NCBI RefSeq assembly: GCF_014650055.1
Contig: NZ_BMUF01000006.1
Location: 416,386 to 480,385, forward strand
Source of the DNA: Streptomyces malachitofuscus
GTDB taxonomy: Bacteria > Actinomycetota > Actinomycetes > Streptomycetales > Streptomycetaceae
Length of the DNA stretch: 64,000 nucleotides
Reading direction: 5' to 3'
The first letter of the stretch is position 1. Each line of letters opens with the position of its first letter. Positions 35,213 through 44,039 of the stretch are shown here, piece by piece. The position numbers and the translations under genes were made by a program. The notes under the pieces are model-generated. The model did no database searches and was not told where the DNA came from. It saw nothing but the letters and a program-made list of their open reading frames with translations.

Positions 35213-37390
35213 ATGACCGAGAGCACCACCATCCGCTGGGAACAGGACCGCACCGGCGTCGTCACCCTCGTCATCGACGACCCCAACCAGTCCGCGAACA
35301 CCATGAACCAGGCGTTCCGCGACTCCCTCGCCGTGATCACCGACCGCCTGGAGGCCGAGAAGGACTCCATCCGCGGTGTCATCATCACCTCCGCCAAGAA
35401 GACCTTCTTCGCCGGCGGCGACCTGCGCGACCTGATTCGGGTCACGCCCGAGACCGCCCAGCAGCTGTTCGACGGCGGCATGGCGCTCAAGCACCAGATG
35501 CGCCGCATCGAGACCCTCGGCAAACCGGTCGTCGCCGCCCTCAACGGCGCAGCCCTCGGCGGTGGCTACGAACTCGCCCTGGCCTGCCACCACCGGATCG
35601 CCCTCGACGCCCCCGGCTCCAAGATCGGCTGCCCCGAGGTCACGCTCGGCCTGCTCCCCGGCGGCGGCGGTGTCGTCCGCACCGTGCGCATGCTCGGCAT
35701 CACCGACGCGCTGCTGAAGGTGCTGATCCAGGGCACCCAGTACAGCCCGCGCCGCGCCCTGGAGAACGGCCTGGTCGACGAGATCGCCGACACGCGCGAG
35801 GACATGATCGCCAAGGCCCGCGCCTTCATCGACGCCCACCCCGAGTCCGCCCAGCCCTGGGACCGGCCCGGATACCGCATCCCCGGCGGCACCCCCGCCC
35901 ACCCCAAGTTCGCCGCCAACCTGCCGGCGTTCCCGGCCAACCTGCGCAAGCAGACGGGCGGCGCTCCCTACCCGGCCCCGCGCAACATCATGGCCGCGGC
36001 CGTCGAGGGCGCCCAGGTCGACTTCGAGACCGCGCAGGTCATCGAGGCCCGCTACTTCGTCGAGCTGGCCGCGGGGCAGACCTCGAAGAACATGATCCAG
36101 GCGTTCTTCTTCGACCTCCAGGCCGTCAACTCCGGCGCCAACCGCCCCAAGGGCGTCGAACCGCGCACGGTCCGCAGGGTCGCCGTCCTCGGCGCCGGGA
36201 TGATGGGCGCCGGTATCGCCTACTCGTGCGCCCGCGCGGGGATCGACGTCGTCCTGAAGGACGTGTCCCTCGAAGCCGCCGTCAAGGGCAAGGGCTACTC
36301 CGAGAAGCTGTGCGCCAAGGCCGTTGCCAAGGGCCGTACCAGCCAGGAGAAGGCCGACGCGCTGCTCGCGCGGATCACGCCCACCGCCGAGGCCGCCGAT
36401 CTCGCCGGCTGCGACGCGGTCATCGAGGCCGTCTTCGAGGACACCTCCCTCAAGCACAAGGTGTTCCAGGAGATCCAGGACGTCGTCGCCCCCGACGCGC
36501 TGTTGTGCTCCAACACCTCCACCCTGCCCATCACCGCCCTCGCCGAGGGCGTCGAGCGGCAGGACGACTTCATCGGGCTGCACTTCTTCTCGCCCGTCGA
36601 CAAGATGCCGCTGGTCGAGATCATCAAGGGCGAGCGCACCGGCGAGGAGGCGCTGGCCCGCGCCTTCGACCTGGTCCGGCAGATCAACAAGACCCCGATC
36701 GTCGTCAACGACTCGCGCGGGTTCTTCACCTCCCGCGTCATCGGGCACTTCATCAACGAAGGCGTCGCCATGGTCGGCGAGGGCATCGAACCCGCCTCCG
36801 TGGAGCAGGCCGCCGCCCAGGCGGGCTACCCCGCCAAGGTGCTCTCCCTGATGGACGAGCTGACGCTCACCCTGCCGCGGAAGATCCGGGGCGAGTCGAG
36901 GCGGGCCGTGGAGGAAGCCGGCGGCACCTGGACCGCGCACCCGGCCGAGGCGGTCATCGACCGCATGGTCGACGAGTTCGGGCGCCCGGGCCGCAGCGGC
37001 GGGGCCGGCTTCTACGAGTACGGCGAGGACGGCAAGCGGGGCCGCCTGTGGCCGGGACTGCGCGAGCACTTCACCGTGCCGGGCCACGAGATCCCGTTCC
37101 GCGACATGCAGGAACGCATGCTGTTCTCCGAGGCGCTGGACACCGTCCGGCTGCTCGAGGAGGGCGTGCTGACGTCCGTCGCCGACGCCAACATCGGCTC
37201 GATCCTCGGCATCGGCTTCCCCGGCTGGACCGGCGGCGTCCTGCAGTACATCAACGGCTACGAGGGCGGCCTGCCCGGATTCACGGCCCGCGCGCGGGAA
37301 CTCGCCGAGCGCTACGGCGAGCGCTTCACCCCGCCCGCCCTGCTGGTGGAGAAGGCGGAGAAGGGGGAGGTTTTCAAGGACGCGCGCTGA
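35213..37390 (+). CDS. fadB: Fatty-acid oxidation complex alpha subunit (hydratase / 3-hydroxyacyl-CoA dehydrogenase)
   Basis: Bifunctional beta-oxidation enzyme of 725 aa. The N-terminal crotonase domain shows TFFAGGDLRDL, LNGAALGGGYELALACHH and GCPEVTLGLLPGGGGVVRTVR with the paired glutamates. After a linker the NAD-binding dehydrogenase domain starts at about residue 320 (VAVLGAGMMGAGIAYSCA) with SNTSTLPIT, FIGLHFFSPVDKMPLVEII and NDSRGFFTSR. The usual C-terminal dehydrogenase domains follow. With fadA it forms the alpha2beta2 complex. A GGAG ribosome site precedes the ATG. Confidence 0.95.
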   Translation: MTESTTIRWEQDRTGVVTLVIDDPNQSANTMNQAFRDSLAVITDRLEAEKDSIRGVIITSAKKTFFAGGDLRDLIRVTPETAQQLFDGGMALKHQMRRIETLGKPVVAALNGAALGGGYELALACHHRIALDAPGSKIGCPEVTLGLLPGGGGVVRTVRMLGITDALLKVLIQGTQYSPRRALENGLVDEIADTREDMIAKARAFIDAHPESAQPWDRPGYRIPGGTPAHPKFAANLPAFPANLRKQTGGAPYPAPRNIMAAAVEGAQVDFETAQVIEARYFVELAAGQTSKNMIQAFFFDLQAVNSGANRPKGVEPRTVRRVAVLGAGMMGAGIAYSCARAGIDVVLKDVSLEAAVKGKGYSEKLCAKAVAKGRTSQEKADALLARITPTAEAADLAGCDAVIEAVFEDTSLKHKVFQEIQDVVAPDALLCSNTSTLPITALAEGVERQDDFIGLHFFSPVDKMPLVEIIKGERTGEEALARAFDLVRQINKTPIVVNDSRGFFTSRVIGHFINEGVAMVGEGIEPASVEQAAAQAGYPAKVLSLMDELTLTLPRKIRGESRRAVEEAGGTWTAHPAEAVIDRMVDEFGRPGRSGGAGFYEYGEDGKRGRLWPGLREHFTVPGHEIPFRDMQERMLFSEALDTVRLLEEGVLTSVADANIGSILGIGFPGWTGGVLQYINGYEGGLPGFTARARELAERYGERFTPPALLVEKAEKGEVFKDAR

Positions 37391-37396
37391 CGGCGG

Positions 37397-38113
37397 TCAG
37401 CGCGGTTCGCCCTCCTCGTCGAGCCACTCCCGCAGCTCCTCCCGCAGCGACCGCTGGAAGGTCGTGAGCAGCGCCTGCACCACGAGCGGATGCATCCGGG
37501 CGGACAGGGACCGCACATCCCGCGCGTCCTTGTCCGCCACCGCGTCACGCAGCAGCCGCGACAGCTCGCGGGCCGCCGCGCGGGAGTGCTCGGTGAGCGC
37601 GGTACGGGCGGCGAGGACCGTCTCGTGCGACAGCGGTACGTCCAGCAGCTCGACGCCGAGCCGCAGCAGCCCGGCGTCGACCCGGAAGGCCTCGCCGTCC
37701 GGTGCTCCGTCGGCCGCTTCGACGACGTCCATCGCCGCCAGCCGCTTCAGATCGTCCTCGCCCAGCGCACGCCCCGCGCGGCGCTCGAGCTCCCCGCGCG
37801 ACACCGTCTCCGTGGCGCCGGGAGCCCAGGACGCCACCACCGCCCGCTGCACCGCCAGGTCGCGCACGCTCAGGTCCGGTGGCAGCTGCCCCAGATACCG
37901 CTCGATGGCCGCCAGCGTCATGCCCCGGCTCTGCAGCTCCTCGATGAGCTCCAGCCGGGCCAGATGCTCCCGCCCGTACCGGCCGACCCGCCGCGGACCG
38001 ATCACCGGCGGCGGCAGCAGCCCCTTGGTGCCGTAGAAGCGGACCGTGCGCACGGTGACCCCCGCCCGGGCCGCCAGTTCGTCGATCGTCAGGGCCTCGG
38101 TCTTGGTCGTCAT
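37397..38113 (-). CDS. MerR-family transcriptional regulator
   Basis: A 238-aa MerR regulator: winged HTH TIDELAARAGVTVRTVRFYGTKGLLPPPVIGPRRVGRYGREHLARLELIEELQSRGMTLAAIERYL, then a helical effector domain without cysteine metal-site. Long alpha-helical C-terminal part suggests an organic ligand. It converges on fadB with a six-base gap, so control of fatty-acid oxidation is possible, and a clear 19-bp dyad lies just upstream. Neighbouring asparagine-type permease is an alternative target. Confidence 0.88.
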   Translation of the reverse strand: MTTKTEALTIDELAARAGVTVRTVRFYGTKGLLPPPVIGPRRVGRYGREHLARLELIEELQSRGMTLAAIERYLGQLPPDLSVRDLAVQRAVVASWAPGATETVSRGELERRAGRALGEDDLKRLAAMDVVEAADGAPDGEAFRVDAGLLRLGVELLDVPLSHETVLAARTALTEHSRAAARELSRLLRDAVADKDARDVRSLSARMHPLVVQALLTTFQRSLREELREWLDEEGEPR

Positions 38114-38143
38114 GTGCAGCAGTATCGCTGTCCCACCAGCGCT

Positions 38144-38162
38144 GTGACACCTGAACTGTCAC
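38144..38162. promoter_or_regulatory. MerR-type operator (GTGACA-N7-TGTCAC)
   Basis: GTGACACCTGAACTGTCAC is a 19-bp dyad with six-base perfect arms. MerR regulators bind dyads inside 19- to 20-bp promoter spacers. It is 31 bases upstream of the merR start, hence autoregulation is likely. Confidence 0.65.
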
Positions 38163-38333
38163 CCCCCGGGCGGCCGTGTGAGAAGTTCCGCGGTGTGACG
38201 TGCGCCATCGCATGCGGCCCCGCAGGTCGGGAAAGGTGCCCCCTCGGTCTGTGCCTTGATCGAGCGCGCCGGCCAGGCAATCCGGAACAGCCGGGCGCGA
38301 CCCGCCCGAGCGCACCAGAGAGTGGAACCACCC

Positions 38334-39809
38334 GTGAGCAAGGACGCCGTCACCACGGCAACGGCCGCAGCACCCACCACGGCGGCCCCGACGCCCGCGG
38401 ACGCGGGCGACGCCGGCTACAGCAAGGACCTCAAGGCCCGTCACGTCAACATGATCGCGATCGGCGGGGCGATCGGCACCGGACTCTTCCTCGGCGCCGG
38501 AGGACGCCTCCACGACGCGGGCCCGGCGCTCGCGCTGGCCTACCTGGTCTGCGGCGTCTTCGCCTTCTTCGTCGTGCGCGCCCTGGGCGAGCTGGTCCTG
38601 TACCGGCCGTCGTCGGGCTCCTTCGTGTCGTACGCGCGGGAGTTCCTCGGCGAGAAGGGCGCGTACGTCGCGGGCTGGATGTACTTCCTGAACTGGTCGA
38701 CCACCGGCATCGCCGACATCACCGCCATCGCCCTCTACACGCACTACTGGAGCGCGTTCACCGACATCCCGCAGTGGGTGCTCGCGCTGATCGCCCTCGC
38801 GGTGGTCCTGGCCGTGAACCTGATCTCGGTGAAGATCTTCGGCGAGATGGAGTTCTGGTTCGCGATCGTCAAGGTCGCCACGCTCGTCGCCTTCATGCTC
38901 GTCGGTGTCTTCCTGCTCGCCACACAGCACGAGGTGGGCGGCGGCACTCCCGGCCTGAACATGATCACCGACAACGGCGGCATCCTCCCGCACGGTGTGC
39001 TGCCCGTCGTCCTCGTCATGCAGGGCGTGATCTTCGCGTACGCGGCGCTGGAGCTGGTCGGGGTCGCCGCGGGCGAGACCGCCGAGCCGGAGAAGGTCGT
39101 CCCCCGCGCGGTGAACTCCATCATGTGGCGCGTCGGCCTCTTCTACGTCGGCTCGGTCGCGCTGCTCGCCCTGCTCCTGCCCGGTTCGATGTACTCGGCC
39201 GGCGAGAGCCCCTTCGTCACCGTCCTGTCGAAGATCGGCGTCCCCGCGGCCGGCGACGTGATGAACCTGGTCGTCCTCACGGCCGCGATGTCGTCCCTGA
39301 ACTCCGGCCTGTACTCCACGGGCCGCATCCTGCGCTCCATGGCCATGGCCGGTTCCGCCCCGAAGTTCACCGCGCGCATGAACCGCAGCCAGGTGCCCTA
39401 CGGCGGCATCCTGCTGACCTGCGCGGTGTGCGTGCTCGGTGTCGGCCTGAACTTCCTGATGCCGGCCCAGGCGTTCGAGATCGTGCTGAACGTCGCCTCG
39501 CTCGGCATCATCAGCACGTGGGTGATCATCATGGTCTGCCATCTGGTCTTCGTCCGCCGCGCCCGCGCCGGCCTGGTCGCCCGCCCGTCCTTCCGCCTTC
39601 CCGGCAGCCCGGTCACCGAGATCGTCACCATCGCCTTCCTGGTGTCCGTTCTCGGCCTCATGTGGAACGACCCCGAGGTGGGCCGCAGGACACTGCTGCT
39701 CGTTCCCCTGATCGCGGCGATGCTGACCGCCGGCTGGTACGCCGTCCGCCGCCGGGTCGAGCACACCGCCGACCGCGAACTGGGCAACCTGACCGGATCC
39801 ACGGAGTAG
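38334..39809 (+). CDS. ansP: Amino-acid permease, L-asparagine (AnsP) type
   Basis: APC-superfamily permease of 491 aa with about 12 membrane helices. The first helix has IGGAIGTGLFLGAGGRLHDAGPAL and continues RALGELVLYRPSSGSFVSYAREFLGEKGAYVAGWMYFLNW, which resembles E. coli AnsP closely; the E-containing loop AGETAEPEKVVPRAVNSI is typical of the amino-acid transporter branch. The start is GTG (VSKDAVTTA) with a GAGAGTGGAA region upstream. A proline-alanine-rich cytoplasmic N-terminus of about 30 aa precedes helix 1. GabP/CycA-type substrates cannot be excluded. Confidence 0.85.
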   Translation: MSKDAVTTATAAAPTTAAPTPADAGDAGYSKDLKARHVNMIAIGGAIGTGLFLGAGGRLHDAGPALALAYLVCGVFAFFVVRALGELVLYRPSSGSFVSYAREFLGEKGAYVAGWMYFLNWSTTGIADITAIALYTHYWSAFTDIPQWVLALIALAVVLAVNLISVKIFGEMEFWFAIVKVATLVAFMLVGVFLLATQHEVGGGTPGLNMITDNGGILPHGVLPVVLVMQGVIFAYAALELVGVAAGETAEPEKVVPRAVNSIMWRVGLFYVGSVALLALLLPGSMYSAGESPFVTVLSKIGVPAAGDVMNLVVLTAAMSSLNSGLYSTGRILRSMAMAGSAPKFTARMNRSQVPYGGILLTCAVCVLGVGLNFLMPAQAFEIVLNVASLGIISTWVIIMVCHLVFVRRARAGLVARPSFRLPGSPVTEIVTIAFLVSVLGLMWNDPEVGRRTLLLVPLIAAMLTAGWYAVRRRVEHTADRELGNLTGSTE

Positions 39810-39826
39810 CAGCGGCTCACGGCCAC

Positions 39827-39848
39827 TGTCAGTGGCGGTCCGTAGGGT
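39827..39848 (+). promoter_or_regulatory. LexA-independent DNA-damage promoter (RecA-NDp/PafBC type)
   Basis: TGTCAGTG, eight bases, TAGGGT matches the actinobacterial RecA-independent damage promoter (TTGTCRGTG-N8-TANNNT), which is activated by PafBC in mycobacteria. The -10 ends six bases before the macro-domain ATG, so transcription should start at the ATG itself (leaderless). The -35 core also sits in a 15-base palindrome, GCCACTGTCAGTGGC (39822-39836). Confidence 0.7.
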
Positions 39849-39854
39849 GGCGTC

Positions 39855-40334
39855 ATGTCGGGGATCACATACATCCGGGGTGACGCCACCGCTCCGTCGG
39901 TGAAGGGCGTCAAGGTGATCGCCCATGTCTGCAACGACATCGGGGGGTGGGGAAAGGGCTTCGTCCTGGCCGTGTCGCGCCGCTGGCCCGAGCCGGAGGC
40001 GGCATACCGCGCCTGGCACCGGGAGCGGGCCTCCAACGACTTCGCGCTGGGCGCGGTGCAGCTCGTCCAGGTGGAGCGGTACGTCTGGGTGGCCAACATG
40101 ATCGGCCAGCGAGGCATCCGGACCGGCAGCAAGGGCGTCCCCGTCCGCTACGAGGCGATCGACACGGCACTGGCCCGCCTCGCCGACCACGCGATCGCGC
40201 TGGGCGCCTCGGTCCACATGCCGCGCATAGGGTGCGGTCTCGCCGGCGGCAGATGGTCCCGCGTCGAGCCGCTGATCGACGAGCGGCTGGCGCGGCGCGG
40301 GATATGGGTGACGGTGTACGACCACGGGGGCTGA
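39855..40334 (+). CDS. Macro-domain protein (ADP-ribose binding)
   Basis: A 159-aa single macro domain of the Appr-1''-processing/ADP-ribosyl hydrolase class. Ligand motifs are YIRGDATAP at the start, VIAHVCNDIGGWGKGF (phosphate loop with Asn-Asp), and GCGLAGG later. It resembles proteins that remove ADP-ribose from nucleotides, proteins or DNA. The message is likely leaderless from a damage-type promoter, pointing to a role in repair or reversal of DNA/protein ADP-ribosylation. It converges with the M1 peptidase gene over a strong terminator. Confidence 0.9.
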   Translation: MSGITYIRGDATAPSVKGVKVIAHVCNDIGGWGKGFVLAVSRRWPEPEAAYRAWHRERASNDFALGAVQLVQVERYVWVANMIGQRGIRTGSKGVPVRYEAIDTALARLADHAIALGASVHMPRIGCGLAGGRWSRVEPLIDERLARRGIWVTVYDHGG

Positions 40335-40360
40335 GCGGTGGGGTCGCGCCCCACCGCTCA
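40332..40360. terminator. Bidirectional terminator between macro gene and M1 peptidase
   Basis: TGAGCGGTGGGG-TCGCG-CCCCACCGCTCA is a perfect 12-bp stem with a five-base loop located exactly between two converging genes. It has no T-run, as is common for Streptomyces terminators. Confidence 0.8.
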
Positions 40361-40379
40361 GGTGTCCGGCGGAGTGCTC

Positions 40380-41876
40380 TCAGTGGCTGTCGTGCACGCC
40401 GTTGGTGGCGGCGATCTTCTTCCAGGACTTCGGCGGCTCCGGCGTGCGGGCGGAGGCTGATTCCGAGGCGCCCGGCGCCGACGCGGCCTCCGGCTTCGCC
40501 GGCTGGTACAGCCAGGTGTCGAACAGGGCCGTCAGCCGCTTGCCCGACACCTCCTCGGCGTACCGCCGGAAGTCCGCCACGGTCGCGTTGCCATGGGCGT
40601 ACTTCCGCGGCCAGCCCTTCAGGACGGCGAAGAACGCCTCGTCGCCGATCTCGTTGCGCAGCGCCTGGAGGGCCATCGCACCCCGGTCGTAGACGGCGCC
40701 GTGGAACTGGTTCTCCGGGCCCGGGTCGCCCGGCTTCACCGTCCAGAACGGATCGTCGGCCGGATGCGAGGCGTACACGTGATCGGCGAGTTCCTGCGCC
40801 GTGCCCTCGCCCTCGTGCTCGGACCACAGCCACTGGGCGTACCGGGCGAAGCCCTCGTTGATCCAGATCTCCTTCCAGCCGGCCACGGAGACCAGGTCGC
40901 CGTACCACTGGTGGGCCAGCTCGTGGACGACGACGGAGACGTTCGAACCGTCGGCGAACTGGCGTGGGCTGTAGAACGGCCGGGTCTGGGTCTCCAGCGC
41001 GTACCCGGTGTCCGTGTTCGGGACGTACCCGCCGAGCGCGTTGTAGGGGTACGGGCCGAAGTACCCGGTCAGCCAGTCGGCGACCTCCCCGGTCCGTTCC
41101 ACGCTCGCCCGTGCCGCGCCCGCGTGGGCGCCGAGGTCCTTGCTGTAGGCGTTGAGGACCGGGATGCCCCCCTCGGTCTCACCGGTGGTGATGTCGAACC
41201 GGCCGACCGCGAGCGTGGCCAGATAGGTCGCCTGCGGCTTGTCGGAACGCCAGCTCCAGCGGGTCCAGCCCGCCCGGGAACGCGTCGACTGCAGGGTGCC
41301 GTTGGAGATGGCCTGGGTGCCGTCCGGTACCTGCACCGAGACGTCGTAAGTGGCCTTGTCCAGCGGGTGGTCGTTGCTGGGGAACCACCACCACGCCGCC
41401 TCGGGCTCGTTCGCCGCCACTCCGCCGTCCGGGGTGCGGTGCCAGCCGGTGAAGCCGTACGCCTCCTCCGACGACGGCACGCCCTTGTAGCGGACCACGA
41501 CCGTGACGTCCGCGCCCCTGGGCAGCGCCTTCTTCGGGGTGATCTCCAGCTCGTGCTCACCGGTGGCCGTGAACGACGCCTTCGCGCCGTTCACCCGCAC
41601 CTCGCTCACCTCCAGCAGAAAGTCCAGATTGAACCGGGACAGGTCCTGGGTGGTGCGAGCCAGCAGGGTGGCGGTGCCTTCCAGCTCGTCGGTGGCCGGC
41701 CGGTACTTCAGCCGCAGGTCGTAGTGGGAGACGTCGTATCCGCCATTGCCGTAGGCCGGGTAATAGGGGTCGCCGATGCCCGGCGCGCCGGGGGAGGGGC
41801 TCGCGGCCGATGCCGGGATCGCCAGCAACAGGGTGGCCGAGGCCAGGACTCCCGGCACGATGGTTCTGCGGTGCAC
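40380..41876 (-). CDS. Secreted M1-family metallopeptidase
   Basis: Exported zinc aminopeptidase-like protein of 498 aa. After a signal peptide (TIVPGVLASATLLLAIPASAA) comes an N-terminal beta-domain, then the peptidase domain with HELAHQWYGD (HExxH) and the third zinc ligand 18 residues on in INEGFARYAQW. GxMEN-type recognition is replaced by the region around GYALETQTRPFY. It is shorter than PepN (about 870 aa) and fits the secreted streptomycete M1 group. The GTG start at 41876 has GGAG six bases upstream; a TTG at 41888 is also possible. Confidence 0.87.
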   Translation of the reverse strand: MHRRTIVPGVLASATLLLAIPASAASPSPGAPGIGDPYYPAYGNGGYDVSHYDLRLKYRPATDELEGTATLLARTTQDLSRFNLDFLLEVSEVRVNGAKASFTATGEHELEITPKKALPRGADVTVVVRYKGVPSSEEAYGFTGWHRTPDGGVAANEPEAAWWWFPSNDHPLDKATYDVSVQVPDGTQAISNGTLQSTRSRAGWTRWSWRSDKPQATYLATLAVGRFDITTGETEGGIPVLNAYSKDLGAHAGAARASVERTGEVADWLTGYFGPYPYNALGGYVPNTDTGYALETQTRPFYSPRQFADGSNVSVVVHELAHQWYGDLVSVAGWKEIWINEGFARYAQWLWSEHEGEGTAQELADHVYASHPADDPFWTVKPGDPGPENQFHGAVYDRGAMALQALRNEIGDEAFFAVLKGWPRKYAHGNATVADFRRYAEEVSGKRLTALFDTWLYQPAKPEAASAPGASESASARTPEPPKSWKKIAATNGVHDSH

Positions 41877-42083
41877 GAAGGGCTCCAAGTCGTCGGGGCA
41901 CGAGGTCTTTTCGGAGCCAATTGATCCCTTCCGCCTCTGGCTTGTCCATGACCACCGCGGTCACAGGATCGCCATTCGGCCGTCTTGAACCACCCGGCAC
42001 GCGGAGGATTTCGGCCACCCGCGGCCTCACGGCACGTCAGATGCACTCTTCTGCACGCGAGTTCACCGATGTACCGTCCGCGC

Positions 42084-44039
42084 ATGCCGAAACGCACGCG
42101 CCCCACGACCTGGAGAACGCTCGCGACGGCGGCCACCGCCGCCCTGACGGCCACCCTGCTCACTCCGGCCGCGGCGGACGCCGCGCCACGCGAGAGCCGG
42201 CCCGTCCACTCCTACGACGACGCCATCCGCGAGGCCGTCTGGGTGGACACCGGACTCGACGAGGACCGCGACGGAAGGACCGACCGGGTCGCCGTCGACA
42301 TCGTCCGGCCCCGCGAGCCGGCCCAGCAGGGCCGGAAGATACCCGTCATCATGGACGCCAGCCCGTACTACTCCTGCTGCGGGCGCGGCAACGAGAGCCA
42401 GAAGAAGACGTACGACGCGAACGGCGACGTCGTGCGGATGCCGCTGTTCTACGACAACTACTTCGTGCCGCGCGGCTACGCCGTCGTCGGCGTGGACCTG
42501 GCCGGGACGAACCGGTCCGACGGCTGCGTGGACGTCGGAGGCCGCTCCGACATCCGCTCCGCGAAGGCCGTCGTCGACTGGCTCAACGGCCGCGGCAAGG
42601 CGTACACCAGCCGCACCGGCACCGAGCGCGCCCGGGCCGGCTGGACCAACGGCCGCACCGGCATGATCGGCAAGAGCTGGGACGGCACCATCGCCAACGG
42701 CGTCGCCGCCACCGGCGTCGAGGGCCTGGAGACCATCGTCCCGATCGCCGCCATCTCCACCTGGTACGACTACTACTTCAGCCAGGGCGCCCCGCTCTAC
42801 GACTCAGGCCCCGACTGGCTGTCCCAGTACGTCGAGACACCCGAGGCCCGCGCCCGCTGCGCCGCGGTCCAGCGTGAACTCGTCGAGGGCGCCCCGCGCA
42901 CCGGCGACCGGACCCCGCTGTGGACCGAACGCGACTACGTGCGCGCGGCGAAGAAGGTCGAGGCCAGCGTCTTCCTGGTGCACGGCATGCAGGACCTCAA
43001 CGTGCGCATGCAGCACGTCGGCCCCTGGTGGGACGCCCTCGCGAAGAACGGTGTGCGGCGCAAGATCTGGCTCTCCCAGACCGGCCACGTCGACCCCTTC
43101 GACTTCCGCCGCGCCGAGTGGGTCCGCACCCTGCACCGCTGGTTCGACCACGAACTCCTCGGCTACGACAACGGCATCGACCGCGAACCCATGGCCGACA
43201 TCGAACGCCGGCCCGACCAGTGGGTCACCTCGGCGACCTGGCCGCCACGCGGCACCCACACCACCACCCTGCGACCCCACAAGGGCGACGAGCCCGGTGT
43301 CGGCACCCTGGGGCTGCGCCGCGGCAAGGGCACCGAGTCCTTCACCGACGACCCCCGGCTGAGCGAGACCGACTGGGCCGCCCGTGTCGACACATCGACT
43401 CCCGGCAAGGCGGGCTTCGTCACCGGCCCGCTCACCCGCGACCTGCGCCTGTCGGGTGCCTCCGAGGTCACCGTCTCCGCCACGCCCAGCACCCCCACGG
43501 CCCACCTCTCCGCCGTCCTCGTGGACCTCGGCCCCGACACCGTCCGCGACTACACCGCCGACGGCGAGGGCATCACCACCCTCCCCGAGCGCACCTGCTG
43601 GGGCGCGAGCACCGAGGGCGACAGCTCCTGCTTCAAGGAGACCCGCGCGACCACCGCCGACGTGGAGCACACCGTCGTCAGCCGCGGCTGGGCCGACCTC
43701 GGACACCACGCCGGCGACGGCAAGGGCGAGCCCCTGGTCCCCGGCAAGCGGTACACGATCACCCTCGACCTGGCCGCCACCGACCACGTCGTGCCCGAGG
43801 GCCACCGCCTGGCGCTGATCGTCGCCGGCACGGACCGCGGCCTGATCGACCCGCCCGCCGACACACCGACCCTCCGCATCGACCTGGCACGCACCTCCGC
43901 CCGGGTCCCGTTCGTCGGCGGAACGGCCGCGTTCGCCCGCGCCACGGCAGGTGCCCGCGCCACCGCTCCGGACGCCGTGCTGCACGGCGTGGACCGGCCC
44001 GACGTCACCGCCCACCGCGTCCCGGGGGAGACCCGATGA
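42084..44039 (+). CDS. Secreted Xaa-Pro dipeptidyl-peptidase (S15 / CocE-type)
   Basis: Exported serine peptidase of 651 aa. The signal region is RTLATAATAALTATLLTPAAADA. Catalytic parts of the alpha/beta-hydrolase are visible: nucleophile GMIGKSWDGTIANG, the Asp in VHGMQDLNV and the His in TGHVDPF. The C-terminal jelly-roll of the S15 family follows (GFVTGPLTRDLRLSGASEV...YTITLDLAATDHVVPEGHRLALIV). It releases X-Pro dipeptides from peptides outside the cell. An alternative ATG is five codons upstream; the preferred one is near a TACCGT -10-like box, perhaps leaderless. Confidence 0.88.
   Translation: MPKRTRPTTWRTLATAATAALTATLLTPAAADAAPRESRPVHSYDDAIREAVWVDTGLDEDRDGRTDRVAVDIVRPREPAQQGRKIPVIMDASPYYSCCGRGNESQKKTYDANGDVVRMPLFYDNYFVPRGYAVVGVDLAGTNRSDGCVDVGGRSDIRSAKAVVDWLNGRGKAYTSRTGTERARAGWTNGRTGMIGKSWDGTIANGVAATGVEGLETIVPIAAISTWYDYYFSQGAPLYDSGPDWLSQYVETPEARARCAAVQRELVEGAPRTGDRTPLWTERDYVRAAKKVEASVFLVHGMQDLNVRMQHVGPWWDALAKNGVRRKIWLSQTGHVDPFDFRRAEWVRTLHRWFDHELLGYDNGIDREPMADIERRPDQWVTSATWPPRGTHTTTLRPHKGDEPGVGTLGLRRGKGTESFTDDPRLSETDWAARVDTSTPGKAGFVTGPLTRDLRLSGASEVTVSATPSTPTAHLSAVLVDLGPDTVRDYTADGEGITTLPERTCWGASTEGDSSCFKETRATTADVEHTVVSRGWADLGHHAGDGKGEPLVPGKRYTITLDLAATDHVVPEGHRLALIVAGTDRGLIDPPADTPTLRIDLARTSARVPFVGGTAAFARATAGARATAPDAVLHGVDRPDVTAHRVPGETR

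Noticed and set aside
33941..37087. Long open frame (over 1000 codons) antisense to fadA/fadB
   Set aside because: It mirrors high third-position GC of the real genes on the other strand, has no domain and lies across two well-supported genes.
37545..40325. Long minus-strand open frame over the permease and macro genes
   Set aside because: It reads as low-complexity D/H/R/G-rich protein and opposes conserved genes; a shadow of GC bias.
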